DNA of 64,000 nt, from contig OZ024874.1 in NCBI GenBank assembly GCA_964017185.1, forward strand, positions 14,255,957-14,319,956, read 5' to 3'. Origin of the DNA: Rugalucina vietnamica (lineage: Eukaryota > Mollusca > Bivalvia > Lucinida > Lucinidae). Within the stretch, counting starts at the first letter, position 1; each line of letters opens with the position of its first letter. The position numbers and the translations under genes are program-made. Below, one piece after another: positions 54,941 to 63,971 of this stretch. The notes under the pieces were generated by a model. It did no database searches and had not been told where the DNA came from. It saw nothing but the letters and a program-made list of their open reading frames with translations.

Positions 54941-55080
54941 ATTATAAAACTCATTGCTCTAGAAGCTTTCTGCCACATAAGGTAATGACATCGAAGCCCA
55001 TTATGGAATAAATCTTTTCCTACAGATCCATGACAAAACTTACAAGGTTTCAATAATACTGGAAAACATCTCTGTGAATA
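54941..55080. other. DAGL intron, nothing recognised
   Basis: Short unassigned stretch. Confidence 0.4.
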
Positions 55081-55107
55081 CAAATGAGGGGCATCTGCAT
55101 CCTAGAA

Positions 55108-55326
55108 CCCCAACAAAATGCTTAGGCGAAAACAAAGGCGCAGATCAGCTGTGCAGTAACTGCACAGCTGATCAGCGCCTTTGTTTTCGCTACACAGATA
55201 GTACAATCCTTCTTCTACTTAAATCTGAAATTTCAAGCTTCTAGCCTGCTTCTGTGACTGTACAGGTCGGTTTGTGTCAGACCTGGTCGAAAACCCAAAT
55301 TGTTGTTTTTCTCATGCGTAGGCTCA
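55108..55326 (+). mobile_element. Fold-back MITE (stem type 2) in a 26-bp duplication
   Basis: The left terminal ~20 bp are missing; the copy begins near AACAAAATGCTTAGGCG. The stem AGCTGTGCAGTAACTGCACAGCT is perfect and the right end is CTCATGCGTAGGCTCA. CAAATGAGGGCATCTGCATC with CTAGAA stands on both sides (55081-55107, 55324-55349). Confidence 0.86.
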
Positions 55327-55349
55327 AATGAGGGCATCTGCATCCTAGA

Positions 55350-55796
55350 AAATCTGTCTTTGTATTAATTAGCCTACATCAGCTGTACATGTCCAGGGGT
55401 TGTGACTTTGTGCTTAGAAATGAGATGAAAGCAAAGACGCTGCTAAGCTCGTCTCTCCCAGAGTCTGCTGATCATATATTTTGTTCAACATATGCTCAAT
55501 CAAACATAATGATCCAAGTCATTTTTGTCTAAAGTCTGATCTTATTTAAAAGTGGGCCATGCAAGCATAAGAGGGTTGCAAAGCCACAGACAGATATTCT
55601 ACCTGAAAATGCACTTAAATAGATCAAAACTTGGGATGTAACAATGTGCGGGGAAGATCTGAAGCAAAAGCACAAGTAAGTTAAAACAAGTTCTTCATGT
55701 TGCAATCTATACATATGTTACCTGCCATAATGACATTTATTTTTTTTTTTTTCAGAATTACTTCATGCAAATTTAAAAGATGACATAAGGATATCA
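55350..55796. other. DAGL intron, nothing recognised
   Basis: No exon or element is seen. A T-run lies at about 55740-55753. Confidence 0.4.
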
Positions 55797-55799
55797 TCG

Positions 55800-55839
<40 letters not shown>
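55797..55839. repeat. (CAT)n microsatellite
   Basis: About 14 CAT/ATC units. Confidence 0.96.
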
Positions 55840-55977
55840 ATCCGTTTTATAGTCTGTTGTCCTCTACTGAGGGATAGACCTTTTTCTTGCACATGGTAAA
55901 TTCCAGTAAACTTATATTCAAGCAAACTGACAGTATAAGAAGTGACATTGACAAATTGACAATTCTAAACTGACATT

Positions 55978-56213
55978 TGAGCCGTCTCATGAGAAAACCA
56001 ACAAAGTGGTTTCTGACCAGGTCTGACACAAACAAAGCTGTACAAGCACAGAAGATGGCTAGAGGCTGGAAATTTTGGATATAGAAAGTAGAGAAATTGT
56101 ACTATCCATGTAGCGAAAACAAAGGCGCTGATCAGCTTCGCGGTTACCGCGAAGCTGATCTGCGTCTTTGTTTTCGCATATGGATAATTTTTATTTTCCC
56201 ATGACACGGCTCA
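55978..56213 (-). mobile_element. Fold-back MITE (stem type 1)
   Basis: TTGAGCCGTCTCATGAGAAAACC and TTTTCCCATGACACGGCTCA ends with a perfect AGCTTCGCGGTTACCGCGAAGCT stem. Confidence 0.88.
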
Positions 56214-56584
56214 TTTCTAGACAACAGCTAAAGCATCAGGAGATTGAATCTGCAAACAGCTCTCATTTCAAGCAATGCAAGAAGCTTTATGTTACTTTTA
56301 CTTGAGCTCCGCCAGGGGAAAATAGGTTTATTTTAAATCCCTGCCATATAAAACACAAATCAGACTGCAAGTCTATGAAGACCAAAAAAGGCATGAAAAT
56401 GTTTTTTACCAGAATCACCAGATTTCTCCACATGCAATAAACATCCAGTGTTACAATGTGTAAGCTGATCTGCGCTTTCAATTGCCATAAGAATGTCCCT
56501 CAGGTTTGGAAAGAATCTAATATACATGTACAAGAAAAGGCTACTAGGAAGGGGTTGACTTTAAATTCCTCACCAACTACCCAC

Positions 56585-56756
56585 CTTTGTCTCCAATTTC
56601 GTCTTGCGCTTCCCGAGCGTCGAGATCTATGTGTTTTCTCTTTCATGCTCTCTTGGTATTTTTTCATCTTGACCCACTTTCTGCCGGCCGTATCGAATGC
56701 ACAACATAGGGTAATCATAGACAGAATCATCATACAAATCTGAAAGATGTTCACTC
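56585..56756 (-). CDS. DAGLA: Diacylglycerol lipase exon: last membrane helix and basic loop
   Basis: Most upstream exon visible, 172 nt. Two bases complete a codon, 56 codons follow, and AG is left for the next exon. It encodes the hydrophobic VNIFQICMMILSMITLCCAF, then DTAGRKWVKMKKYQESMKEK and a basic RSRRSGSARRNWRQ. In human DAGL-alpha the fourth membrane helix ends V.C.FDPTGR.FVK.R at this place, so this is the end of the membrane domain followed by the basic cytoplasmic loop. The acceptor is CTTTTTCAG and the donor is GTGGGTAG. Earlier exons (start codon and the preceding helices) are not found between here and the window end and probably lie beyond it. A fold-back MITE starts 28 bp upstream. 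Confidence 0.9.
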
Positions 56757-56783
56757 CTGAAAAAGATGCAAATTTATTTGACA

Positions 56784-56992
56784 CTTAGCATGAGAAAAAA
56801 CGACAATCTGGGTTTCCAACCAGGTCGGACACAAATCAGCCTGTGCAGTTACACAAAATATTTAGAAGCCTAAAATTTCATATTTAGGTTCAGGTGAGGC
56901 ATCATACTAGCAGTGGGGCGAAAACAAAGGCACAGTTACTGCACAGCTGATCTGCGTCTTTGGTTATGCATATTCAGAATGTTCAGGCTCTT
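56784..56992 (-). mobile_element. Fold-back MITE, eroded
   Basis: GAGAAAAAACGACAATCTGG, TTTCCAACCAGGTCGGACAC, GCGAAAACAAAGGC and the half stem CAGTTACTGCACAGCTGATC are kept. The outer ends are diverged. It starts about 28 bp upstream of the 56585-56756 acceptor. Confidence 0.75.
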
Positions 56993-57035
56993 TTTGTGTT
57001 AGATGGGTCTTAGATTAACATAGCTGTAGATACAA

Positions 57036-57460
57036 TGGTTCAATTTTATGTCCCACTAAAGTAATGGTCATATGAAGACAGGATCTCTGTTTGAAATCTC
57101 ATCCAAGACATTACGAAAACTTGTCCATGCAATATACAGAGAGCTTTTTCAGCTTTCAAAATTGAAAATTTTCGATATTTTTAATATATTTGCTCAAAAC
57201 ATAGGTTGTGGGTACACGTTAGAACCGCCTCGGCGAGGCGGTTCTAACGAGTACCCACAATCTATGTTTTGGAGTAAAAATAAGAAAAATAGGTATACCC
57301 CTGCATACCCCAGTTTTGCTATATAAAAGTGGGGTTCAAGGGGGTATACATTACACGGACATGTTTTCCTGATGAGACTAGAGAAGCCACCAATTCAACC
57401 ATCTACCCCTAGTTTACAAGGCGAACGGGTTAAACACTACACCACGAAGGCTTCAACAAT
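57036..57460 (-). mobile_element. tRNA-derived SINE split by a MITE
   Basis: In complement the head is GCCTTCGTGGTGTAGTG and GGTAGATGGTTGAATTGG, ending GGCTTCTCTAGTCT. After the MITE at 57109-57374 it continues with GGATGAGATTTC, AGATCCTGTCTTCATATGAC and GTGGGACATAAAA. The order matches the intact SINE at 52975. Confidence 0.78.
57109..57374 (+). mobile_element. CATTACG MITE inside a SINE
   Basis: CATTACGAAAACTTGTCC to ACGGACATGTTTTCCTGATG with a perfect central GAACCGCCTCGGCGAGGCGG palindrome. AGA flanks both ends, a possible 3-bp target duplication. Confidence 0.88.
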
Positions 57461-57660
57461 ATACTGCGATTTCTGGAGGTACAAATGACAATTATTAAAC
57501 TAAAAATCACAATACTTTATTTATTTTGTTCAAAAACATAGAATTTGAGCTGCTGTTGGCACTGCTTAATTGAGGGAATTACAATGTCAAAATTATGTTT
57601 GGAGCAAAGCTTGCTGATGACCGAACTACACTTAGCTGCTCCACTGCATAGTCATAAAAC

Positions 57661-57759
57661 AATCACGATACTAAGAGTTGTAGACATAAGAACCAGTTAA
57701 AATGTTTTCACTGTGGATTCTTAGGCCACAAGTCTGGACGATGTCTTCAATATGTCTAG
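57661..57759 (+). pseudogene. LINE ORF1 remnant with CCHC knuckle
   Basis: In the same frame as the following ORF2, codons read KCFHCGFLGHKSGRC, a CX2CX4HX4C nucleic-acid-binding knuckle, followed by a TAG. Upstream the frame soon meets stops and no further ORF1 is visible, so this is the last part of a gag-like ORF1 left after 5' truncation. The N-terminal body is absent. Confidence 0.65.
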
Positions 57760-57789
57760 GAACTCGGCAATGATGCCTCAATACCAACT

Positions 57790-59157
57790 ATGGACTCACC
57801 TGTTACCTTATCAAACAGGTTTTCTTGCTTAAGCTCTTTTTGTGAAGTATGTGATTTACATTTATGTGACTGTAGCAGTCTTTTTAATGAAACTGCTATT
57901 TTTCCATCAGTGACACAAAACGAAGACATGAATACATCAGTTAACTCTTTTTCAGAGTCAGTAAATATGGTAGCAGCTCAGCTGCAGGACACACAATATA
58001 CTTGTGATGATTTACATAATTTTGATTCCATGAGGCCCACACACTCTGGTATTGATAACACATTGTTGTCTTCAGACAGTAATTTAATTAATGATACTTG
58101 TGTAAGGTCTTTGTCATTTTCATGTGCAGAAAATCCTGCAAATAATCAGACACCTACAGAGCAAGAGGACCGGATATATAGTAACACCTTATCTACAGGT
58201 AGTGACCAAAGCTCTACTATGTATTCATCTCAGTCACTAGATAACACAACATCAACACAGCATGATGTGTCTGAGGTTACAGAGTCTGACCAGTTTGATA
58301 CAAACCAATTACTTGATCTTGGATTGAAATGTAAGGGCTTTAGAATGGGCCACATGAATATACAAGGCTTGAGCAACAAAATGGACCAGGTTCGCCTATT
58401 ATTACAATCTGACAAAAATGAAGTTCATGTCCTAGGCTTAAGTGAGACCAAATTGAATGTCATTCATCCCAATACAGTTTTTGAAGTTAATGGATTCCAA
58501 AAACCATTTAGGAAAGATAGATTGGCTAACTCTGGAGGTGGTGTTTTAGTCTATGTTAAAGAGGGTATTTCCTGTACAAGAAGGTCTGACTTAGAGCAAG
58601 AATCCCTTGAATGTGTATGGCTTGAAATAAAGCCAGTAAACAGTAAATCTTTTTTATTAGGTAACATATATAGACCTCCTAACTCAACCATTCAATGGAA
58701 TGAAAATTTTGAAGACTGTATAGAAAATGTCTTACAGGAAGACAAAGAAATTTATTTAATGGGGGATATCAACAGAGATCTTTTAAATAATCAAATTAAA
58801 AATGTCTGGACGGAATATATGGAGCCCTTTGGTTTAACTCAGCTAGTACCTGAAGCTACTAGAGTTACTAGTGATTCTAGCACTTTGATAGATCACATAT
58901 ACTCAAATTGCCCAGAAAATGTTAATTCTCTTAATGTACCCAAGATCGGGCTCAGTGACCACTTCCCTATATTTATCACACGAAAAATGCATAATCAACC
59001 CCCAAAGAATTGTAACTTTACAATTTCTTATAGAAGTTTCAAAAATTTTGATGAAACTAAATTTATTGAAGACCTTCAAACTGTTCCATGGGAAACCATA
59101 AAATTATTTGAAGATACTGATGACATAATGGATGCTTGGATAGATTTGTTTTTATAG
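57790..59157 (+). CDS. LINE ORF2, endonuclease part
   Basis: 455 codons up to an in-frame TAG. The first ~180 residues are Ser/Thr/Asn-rich with an early Cys cluster (CEVCDLHLCDC). The apurinic-type endonuclease follows: MGHMNIQGLSNK (catalytic Asn), LGLSETKL (Glu), GGGVLVYVK, NIYRPP, LMGDINRDLL (Asp, Asn), LIDHIYSN and LSDHFPIF (final Asp-His). All catalytic positions look present. The enzyme nicks target DNA to prime reverse transcription. The start codon is the first Met after the ORF1 stop. The stop at 59155 divides this from the reverse transcriptase in the same frame. Confidence 0.88.
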   Translation: MDSPVTLSNRFSCLSSFCEVCDLHLCDCSSLFNETAIFPSVTQNEDMNTSVNSFSESVNMVAAQLQDTQYTCDDLHNFDSMRPTHSGIDNTLLSSDSNLINDTCVRSLSFSCAENPANNQTPTEQEDRIYSNTLSTGSDQSSTMYSSQSLDNTTSTQHDVSEVTESDQFDTNQLLDLGLKCKGFRMGHMNIQGLSNKMDQVRLLLQSDKNEVHVLGLSETKLNVIHPNTVFEVNGFQKPFRKDRLANSGGGVLVYVKEGISCTRRSDLEQESLECVWLEIKPVNSKSFLLGNIYRPPNSTIQWNENFEDCIENVLQEDKEIYLMGDINRDLLNNQIKNVWTEYMEPFGLTQLVPEATRVTSDSSTLIDHIYSNCPENVNSLNVPKIGLSDHFPIFITRKMHNQPPKNCNFTISYRSFKNFDETKFIEDLQTVPWETIKLFEDTDDIMDAWIDLFL

Positions 59158-59220
59158 GTAGTCGACAAACATGTCCCAATAAAACAGCACAGAGTAAAAC
59201 ACAAAAATCAACCGGAATGG

Positions 59221-61170
59221 ATGTCATCAGAAATACTTGTGGCCATTAAGTGTAGAGATAGGCACAAATCACTAGGAAATGAAAATGAATACAAGAGCTG
59301 GAGAAATAAAGTAATTAAACTTATTCATAATTCAAAAAAGGTTCAATACCAACAATTCATAGATAATAATAAAGGTAATCCCAGCAGTATTTACAAAATC
59401 TTTAAGGAAGTGGGAGCCGGTAAAGGTCTAAGCAAACAGTCTGCTGCAACATCAATTAAAGTTGGAGATGCTCTAATAGAGGATCCAACAGATATGGCTA
59501 ATGAGTTCAACAACTTTTTTGTCAATATAGCGTCAAAGGTAAAAGAGCCAACCATTAACACAAACCATGAAAAACTAAGAGAATTTTGTCAATCAAAGCT
59601 TCCTGCTGATACGAAGTTCATAATTCCTCCAGTCAGTAACGAATATGTTTCTAAGTTTCTTTCTAATATAGACATAAATAAAGCTACAGGTACTGACAGA
59701 ATTGGGCCACGCCTCCTTAAGCTAGCGGCATCATACATCACCAATGAAATTACATTCATATGCAATCACAGTATTAACACGTCAGTTTTTCCCAGTAAAT
59801 GGAAAGAGGCAAAAGTAGCCCCTCTTCATAAAAGTGGTACTCATGAGGAACTAAACAATTATCGCCCTATCTCAATTTTGCCAGTCCTATCAAAAGTACT
59901 TGAAAAGCATGTACATAAAAGTCTATCAGAGTTTTTACATGAACATTCATTGTTGCACAAAACCCAATCTGGCTTCAGAGCAAAGCATTCCTGTGAAACT
60001 GCACTCGTCAATATGGTAGATCTATGGCTTGATGCTATGGATAATGGTCAAATGGTTGGTGTTGTACTGGTTGATTTCAAAAAAGCTTTTGATCTTGTAG
60101 ATCATGAAATTTTATTAAACAAATTGGAAATATATGGTATAAAAGATGAAGCTCTGAGTTGGTTTAACAATTATCTTACCAACAGGAAGCAGCAAGTTAC
60201 AATAAATAATAATCAGTCAGAAATGAAGAATATATCATACTGTGTCCCTCAGGGGTCTATTTTGGGGCCACTGTTATTTTTACTTTTTATAAATGATCTG
60301 CCTTTATACACAAACAATGTTTTTACTGATCTCTATGCTGATGACACAACTTTATATATTATTGGGGATTCCATGGAACAGATTGAAAATAACCTTCAGG
60401 CTGCATTGAACAATCTACATGTTTGGTGTAAAAGTAATGGAATGGTTCTTAATTCCGCGAAAACCAAGGTTATGCTAGTGACTACAAATCAAAGGCGAAA
60501 AAGACTTGATCATGATAGCTTAGATCTTAAATTTAACAATGATGATCTTAATATGATATCTAAAGACAAAATTTTAGGTGTATTTGTTGACCACAATCTG
60601 ACATGGTCAGAACACATAAAACATTTAACAAAGAAAATTGCTTCAAGCACATGGCTTTTATCCAAAATTAAAAGATTCTTATCTACAGAACACAGGGTTC
60701 AGTTCTACAAGTCTTATATCCAACCACATGTAGACTTCTGCAATATTGTTTGGGGAAGCTCTTCTGAGTCCAATAAATCAAGAATATTCAAACTACAGAA
60801 AAGAGTTTGTAGGGTTATCTTAGATTATAACGTAGATGATTGTGATGAAGCTATGAAGTCTTTAAAGATTATGTCAATATATGATCGACTCTATCTACGC
60901 AAAGCGAAATTTATGTTTAAAGTTTACAATAATGAGGCTCCTAGGTATATTTCTGAAAACTTCACTTTAAGAGACAATATAAATACAAGTATTAATTTGA
61001 GATCAACTTCCAGTGGGTGTTTTATACCACCTAAGCCTAGGACAGAATTCTTTAAGCATAGTATGAGGTACTCCGGATGTCTGATTTGGAACAGTCTTCC
61101 AGATGAGGTAAAAAGTGCTGAGACTATTGAGACCTTTCATAACAGATGTTTACAATGGCTGATTGAGTGA
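59221..61170 (+). CDS. LINE ORF2, reverse transcriptase part
   Basis: 649 codons from an internal Met. The frame is open from 59158 on, directly after the amber codon, so the whole ORF2 would be about 1,126 codons with one stop. Reverse transcriptase blocks in order: KVAPLHKSG and NYRPISILPVLSKVLEK, QSGFRAKHSCETAL, VLVDFKKAFDLVDH (first Asp), CVPQGSILGPLLF, DLYADDTTLYI (catalytic Asp pair), KTKVMLV and KILGVFVDHNLTW. The C-terminal part ends IWNSLPDEV and a short tail with FHNRCLQWL. No RNase H domain is seen. The near-open state suggests a young insertion. Confidence 0.9.
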   Translation: MSSEILVAIKCRDRHKSLGNENEYKSWRNKVIKLIHNSKKVQYQQFIDNNKGNPSSIYKIFKEVGAGKGLSKQSAATSIKVGDALIEDPTDMANEFNNFFVNIASKVKEPTINTNHEKLREFCQSKLPADTKFIIPPVSNEYVSKFLSNIDINKATGTDRIGPRLLKLAASYITNEITFICNHSINTSVFPSKWKEAKVAPLHKSGTHEELNNYRPISILPVLSKVLEKHVHKSLSEFLHEHSLLHKTQSGFRAKHSCETALVNMVDLWLDAMDNGQMVGVVLVDFKKAFDLVDHEILLNKLEIYGIKDEALSWFNNYLTNRKQQVTINNNQSEMKNISYCVPQGSILGPLLFLLFINDLPLYTNNVFTDLYADDTTLYIIGDSMEQIENNLQAALNNLHVWCKSNGMVLNSAKTKVMLVTTNQRRKRLDHDSLDLKFNNDDLNMISKDKILGVFVDHNLTWSEHIKHLTKKIASSTWLLSKIKRFLSTEHRVQFYKSYIQPHVDFCNIVWGSSSESNKSRIFKLQKRVCRVILDYNVDDCDEAMKSLKIMSIYDRLYLRKAKFMFKVYNNEAPRYISENFTLRDNINTSINLRSTSSGCFIPPKPRTEFFKHSMRYSGCLIWNSLPDEVKSAETIETFHNRCLQWLIE

Positions 61171-61672
61171 GTGTATCTATTTATTATTATCTTACAAACA
61201 TGATTTGCATGCAGATGATACACATATTTTTATTCTTGTATAAATAGAGTTGCAAATACATATTTATTCTACACTAAGCATATGCTTTGTGCATCCTAAC
61301 TTGTCCATAGTTTAAGTATAAATAATTGCAAATATTGTACTACCTATTCCTTACTGAGGAAATGATCTGTACATCTTGCCTTTTCTACATTTTGTTTCAT
61401 TATAAATACATAACAGTATAAACCATTGTGTTTACACCTTTTTCGGTTTTTGTATTTGTCTGTGCTTGTGTATTATTATGTTAATATGTATATACTGAGG
61501 GCCTCATGGAAGATTAGCTTATTACATGTATTTATGCATGTGCTAAATGATGTCACCCTCGTTAAATAAAGTCTTTACTTACTTACTTACTTACTTACTA
61601 TTTATTGAAGATATGGAATGGTCTACGAACTACCGGTACACTTGGAGATAACAGAAAACAAATCCTGTAAAT

Positions 61673-61881
61673 GAGTTGTATCATGAGAAAACCAAATTTG
61701 TCCCTATAGTACACAAAAAAAAAAAAGATCAGCACCTTTGTTTTCGCTACATGAATAGTACAATCTCCCCTCTTGTCAAATCCAAAATTTCGAGCTTCTA
61801 GCCTTTTTCTGAGACTATATAGGCCGGTTTATGTTGAATCTGGTCGGAAACTTCGAAGACGGTTTTCGTAAGTCACGACTC
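61673..61881 (+). mobile_element. Fold-back MITE, left stem arm replaced by A-run
   Basis: TGAGTTGTATCATGAGAAAACC and GGTTTTCGTAAGTCACGACTC ends. AAAAAAAAAAAAG stands where the left stem arm should be, then GATCAGCACCTTTGTTTTCGC. Confidence 0.8.
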
Positions 61882-62404
61882 TAACAGTAATTTCTAGTTA
61901 CAGTGTGTGCTATATATTTCAAAATCTGAATCAGAACATAAATCCATCTAATAATCAAAATATCATGATCTTTATTACATGATTTTGTACTAATACTATT
62001 TGATTAAAAAGATTTCATGACAATATTCATAATAATAGAGTATAATTCCAGAAAATCCATAAAGTAAACAGACATTAAAGCCCCAGCATCATCATACAAT
62101 CTTTATCCGATTAAAACCAGAGACACAACTTTGTCACTGAAATGCATGGATCATCTTTGCATGTTAAAGCTGAATAAATAGTATAATTATATGTCTAGTT
62201 TACCAAACCTAGTCTTGGCAGTGTATACCGGTACTAGTTTGAATGGTAAATGGTCAGATGCCTGTAAGACAGATTTTCTCTCAGTAGATTATTTATTTTT
62301 CTGTCTCTCTTGTCCAAAGCTTGAATAACTATCCACTGGACAGATCAATGGTAGAATCCTCATGAAAAAAAAAAAATGTCTGCAGGAGTCTCAGACCAGG
62401 TCCT
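61882..62404. other. Unassigned intron
   Basis: No DAGL exon or known element is seen. Confidence 0.4.
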
Positions 62405-62635
62405 AAGGTTATAAAACTTTTTTCATGCTCTACTCAGCTGAGACTAAAATTTATCCTGCTCATAAATGCTAAAATGCCAACAATTGTTGGCATTTTAACA
62501 TTTATGAGCTGGATAAATTTCAAGCTTTGGAGTTTTGAACCTTGATTTTCCACTTATTTTGACTATTTCAACATCTATGGGCAGTTGAAATTTCATGCTC
62601 AGCTGAGCTGAGCTTAAAACAAGTTTTATAACCTC
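62405..62635. mobile_element. Palindromic GAGGTTATAAAAC MITE, complete
   Basis: AAGGTTATAAAACTTTTTTC and GTTTTATAACCTCG ends, a central TTAAAATGCCAAC/GTTGGCATTTTAA palindrome (62468-62505) and CTCAGCTGAG at both shoulders. It is in the same orientation as 31195-31419. Confidence 0.88.
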
Positions 62636-63735
62636 GGGACCAGGTTCCATGGGGTAAGCTGGACCACTGGTGAAGAAGTGAAATGTCTAGGAAAGTCAAA
62701 AAAACTATCTTGATACAGGCACAACATAGTTACTTATCACTGACAGGCCTCTTGAGTCAATCTGCACTTTTGCTATCTGCTTTTACCATGGATGCTTTAT
62801 AACACAGTCTTCAAGAAAAGTGCCGGTCTGTCCTTCAAATTCAGCAACATTTCAATCTGACTGACAAAATATTTTATTCTGTCAGACAAATGTCCAGCAA
62901 AAATTACCACAAATACAATGATAACATATAGAACTGTCCTACAAAATTGGTTTTTGTCCAACAAAAACTTGCAGTCTGCCAGACAGCTGTCCTGCAACTG
63001 AAAAAAGATTTTGTGAAGACTGATAACAGTGTCATCTTCATCTGTTGAATAGTTTTATACCCCAAGATTGTCTACATGGCTATGTCATTGGAAAACATAT
63101 CATCGTTTGTGGTATCTGGATGAACAGTGTGATGTGCATATTTTGATTCCAAGATATTCAAAAACTGATCTGACAAACTGTAATAAACTCAGGAAAAGCT
63201 AGGATACATGAAAACTAGACATGTTTTCTTGTGAAAATACTCAAGTCTCAAGCAAACAAATAATTGAGAGGCTGCACTATAGTCTGTTGACACAGTCTAA
63301 TCTCTGTCTATCACTGAACAAGATATTATTCTCAGACTGTTGACATAAATGTCAGAAAATTCAATATTGTGAGGGGAAATCTTTAATAAATTCCTCGTCT
63401 TTTAAGTGACATGCAACGAGTTGGAATGTGACGCAATGCCACAGTAACATGCTACATGTAGGATGCAAGACTCAAACCAGTAAAGGCTGTCAAGAAGGGC
63501 TAAAACTGAGCTATGAACTATCTTCAGTTGAAATAATATTAGTTCTCCGATTAAAAGCTTGGAATCATAAACCAGTGTCTTTATTACTGCTCAGATCAGA
63601 ACGAATGTCCCTATAGCATGTATAGGTTTAACTGTCTGCTGGAATAGAAAAAGACAAAATTGATTGCAAGCTTGTGGTCACTGATGTAACTCATCTTGCC
63701 AAAGAGTCTCAAGAAAACAGGGGGAGATCATCATA
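62636..63735. other. Unassigned intron
   Basis: No exon with DAGL similarity is seen on the minus strand. The open frame at 62797-62997 (minus) and that at 63428-63616 (plus) have no recognisable domain. Confidence 0.4.
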
Positions 63736-63971
63736 TGAGCCACCTCGTGGGAAAACCAACAATGTGGTTTCCGAATAGGTCGGACACAAACCAGCCTGTA
63801 CAAGCACAGAAAAGAGCTAGAAGCTTGAAATTTCGGATTTAATTAGAAGAGGAATTGTACTATCCGAGTAGCGAAAACAAAGGCGCTGATCAGCTTCGCG
63901 GTTACCGCGAAGCTGATCTGCGCCTTTGTTTTCGCATATGCAGATTGTTGGTTTTCCCACGAGGCGGCTCA
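63736..63971 (-). mobile_element. Fold-back MITE, near consensus (stem type 1)
   Basis: TGAGCCACCTCGTGGGAAAACC and GGTTTTCCCACGAGGCGGCTCA ends pair along at least 20 bp. The inner stem AGCTTCGCGGTTACCGCGAAGCT is perfect between AACAAAGGCG and CGCCTTTGTTTTCGC. Confidence 0.92.

Larger units (their letters stand above)
57655..61600 (+). mobile_element. LINE (non-LTR retrotransposon), 5'-truncated
   Basis: The order is remnant CCHC zinc knuckle, endonuclease, reverse transcriptase, ~430-bp 3' UTR and a (TTAC)n tail of about six units (61575-61599). It is of the apurinic-endonuclease type; the clade is not certain (the jockey/CR1/L2 side of the tree is likely). It lies antisense to the DAGL gene, in the intron upstream of its 56585 exon. 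The 5' edge is not defined; I see no clear target duplication. Confidence 0.88.

Noticed and set aside
62797-62997. Possible upstream DAGL membrane-helix exon (hydrophobic stretch VLYVIIVFVVIFAG)
   Set aside because: Residues around the hydrophobic stretch do not resemble DAGL helices, and no phase-fitting splice sites could be set.
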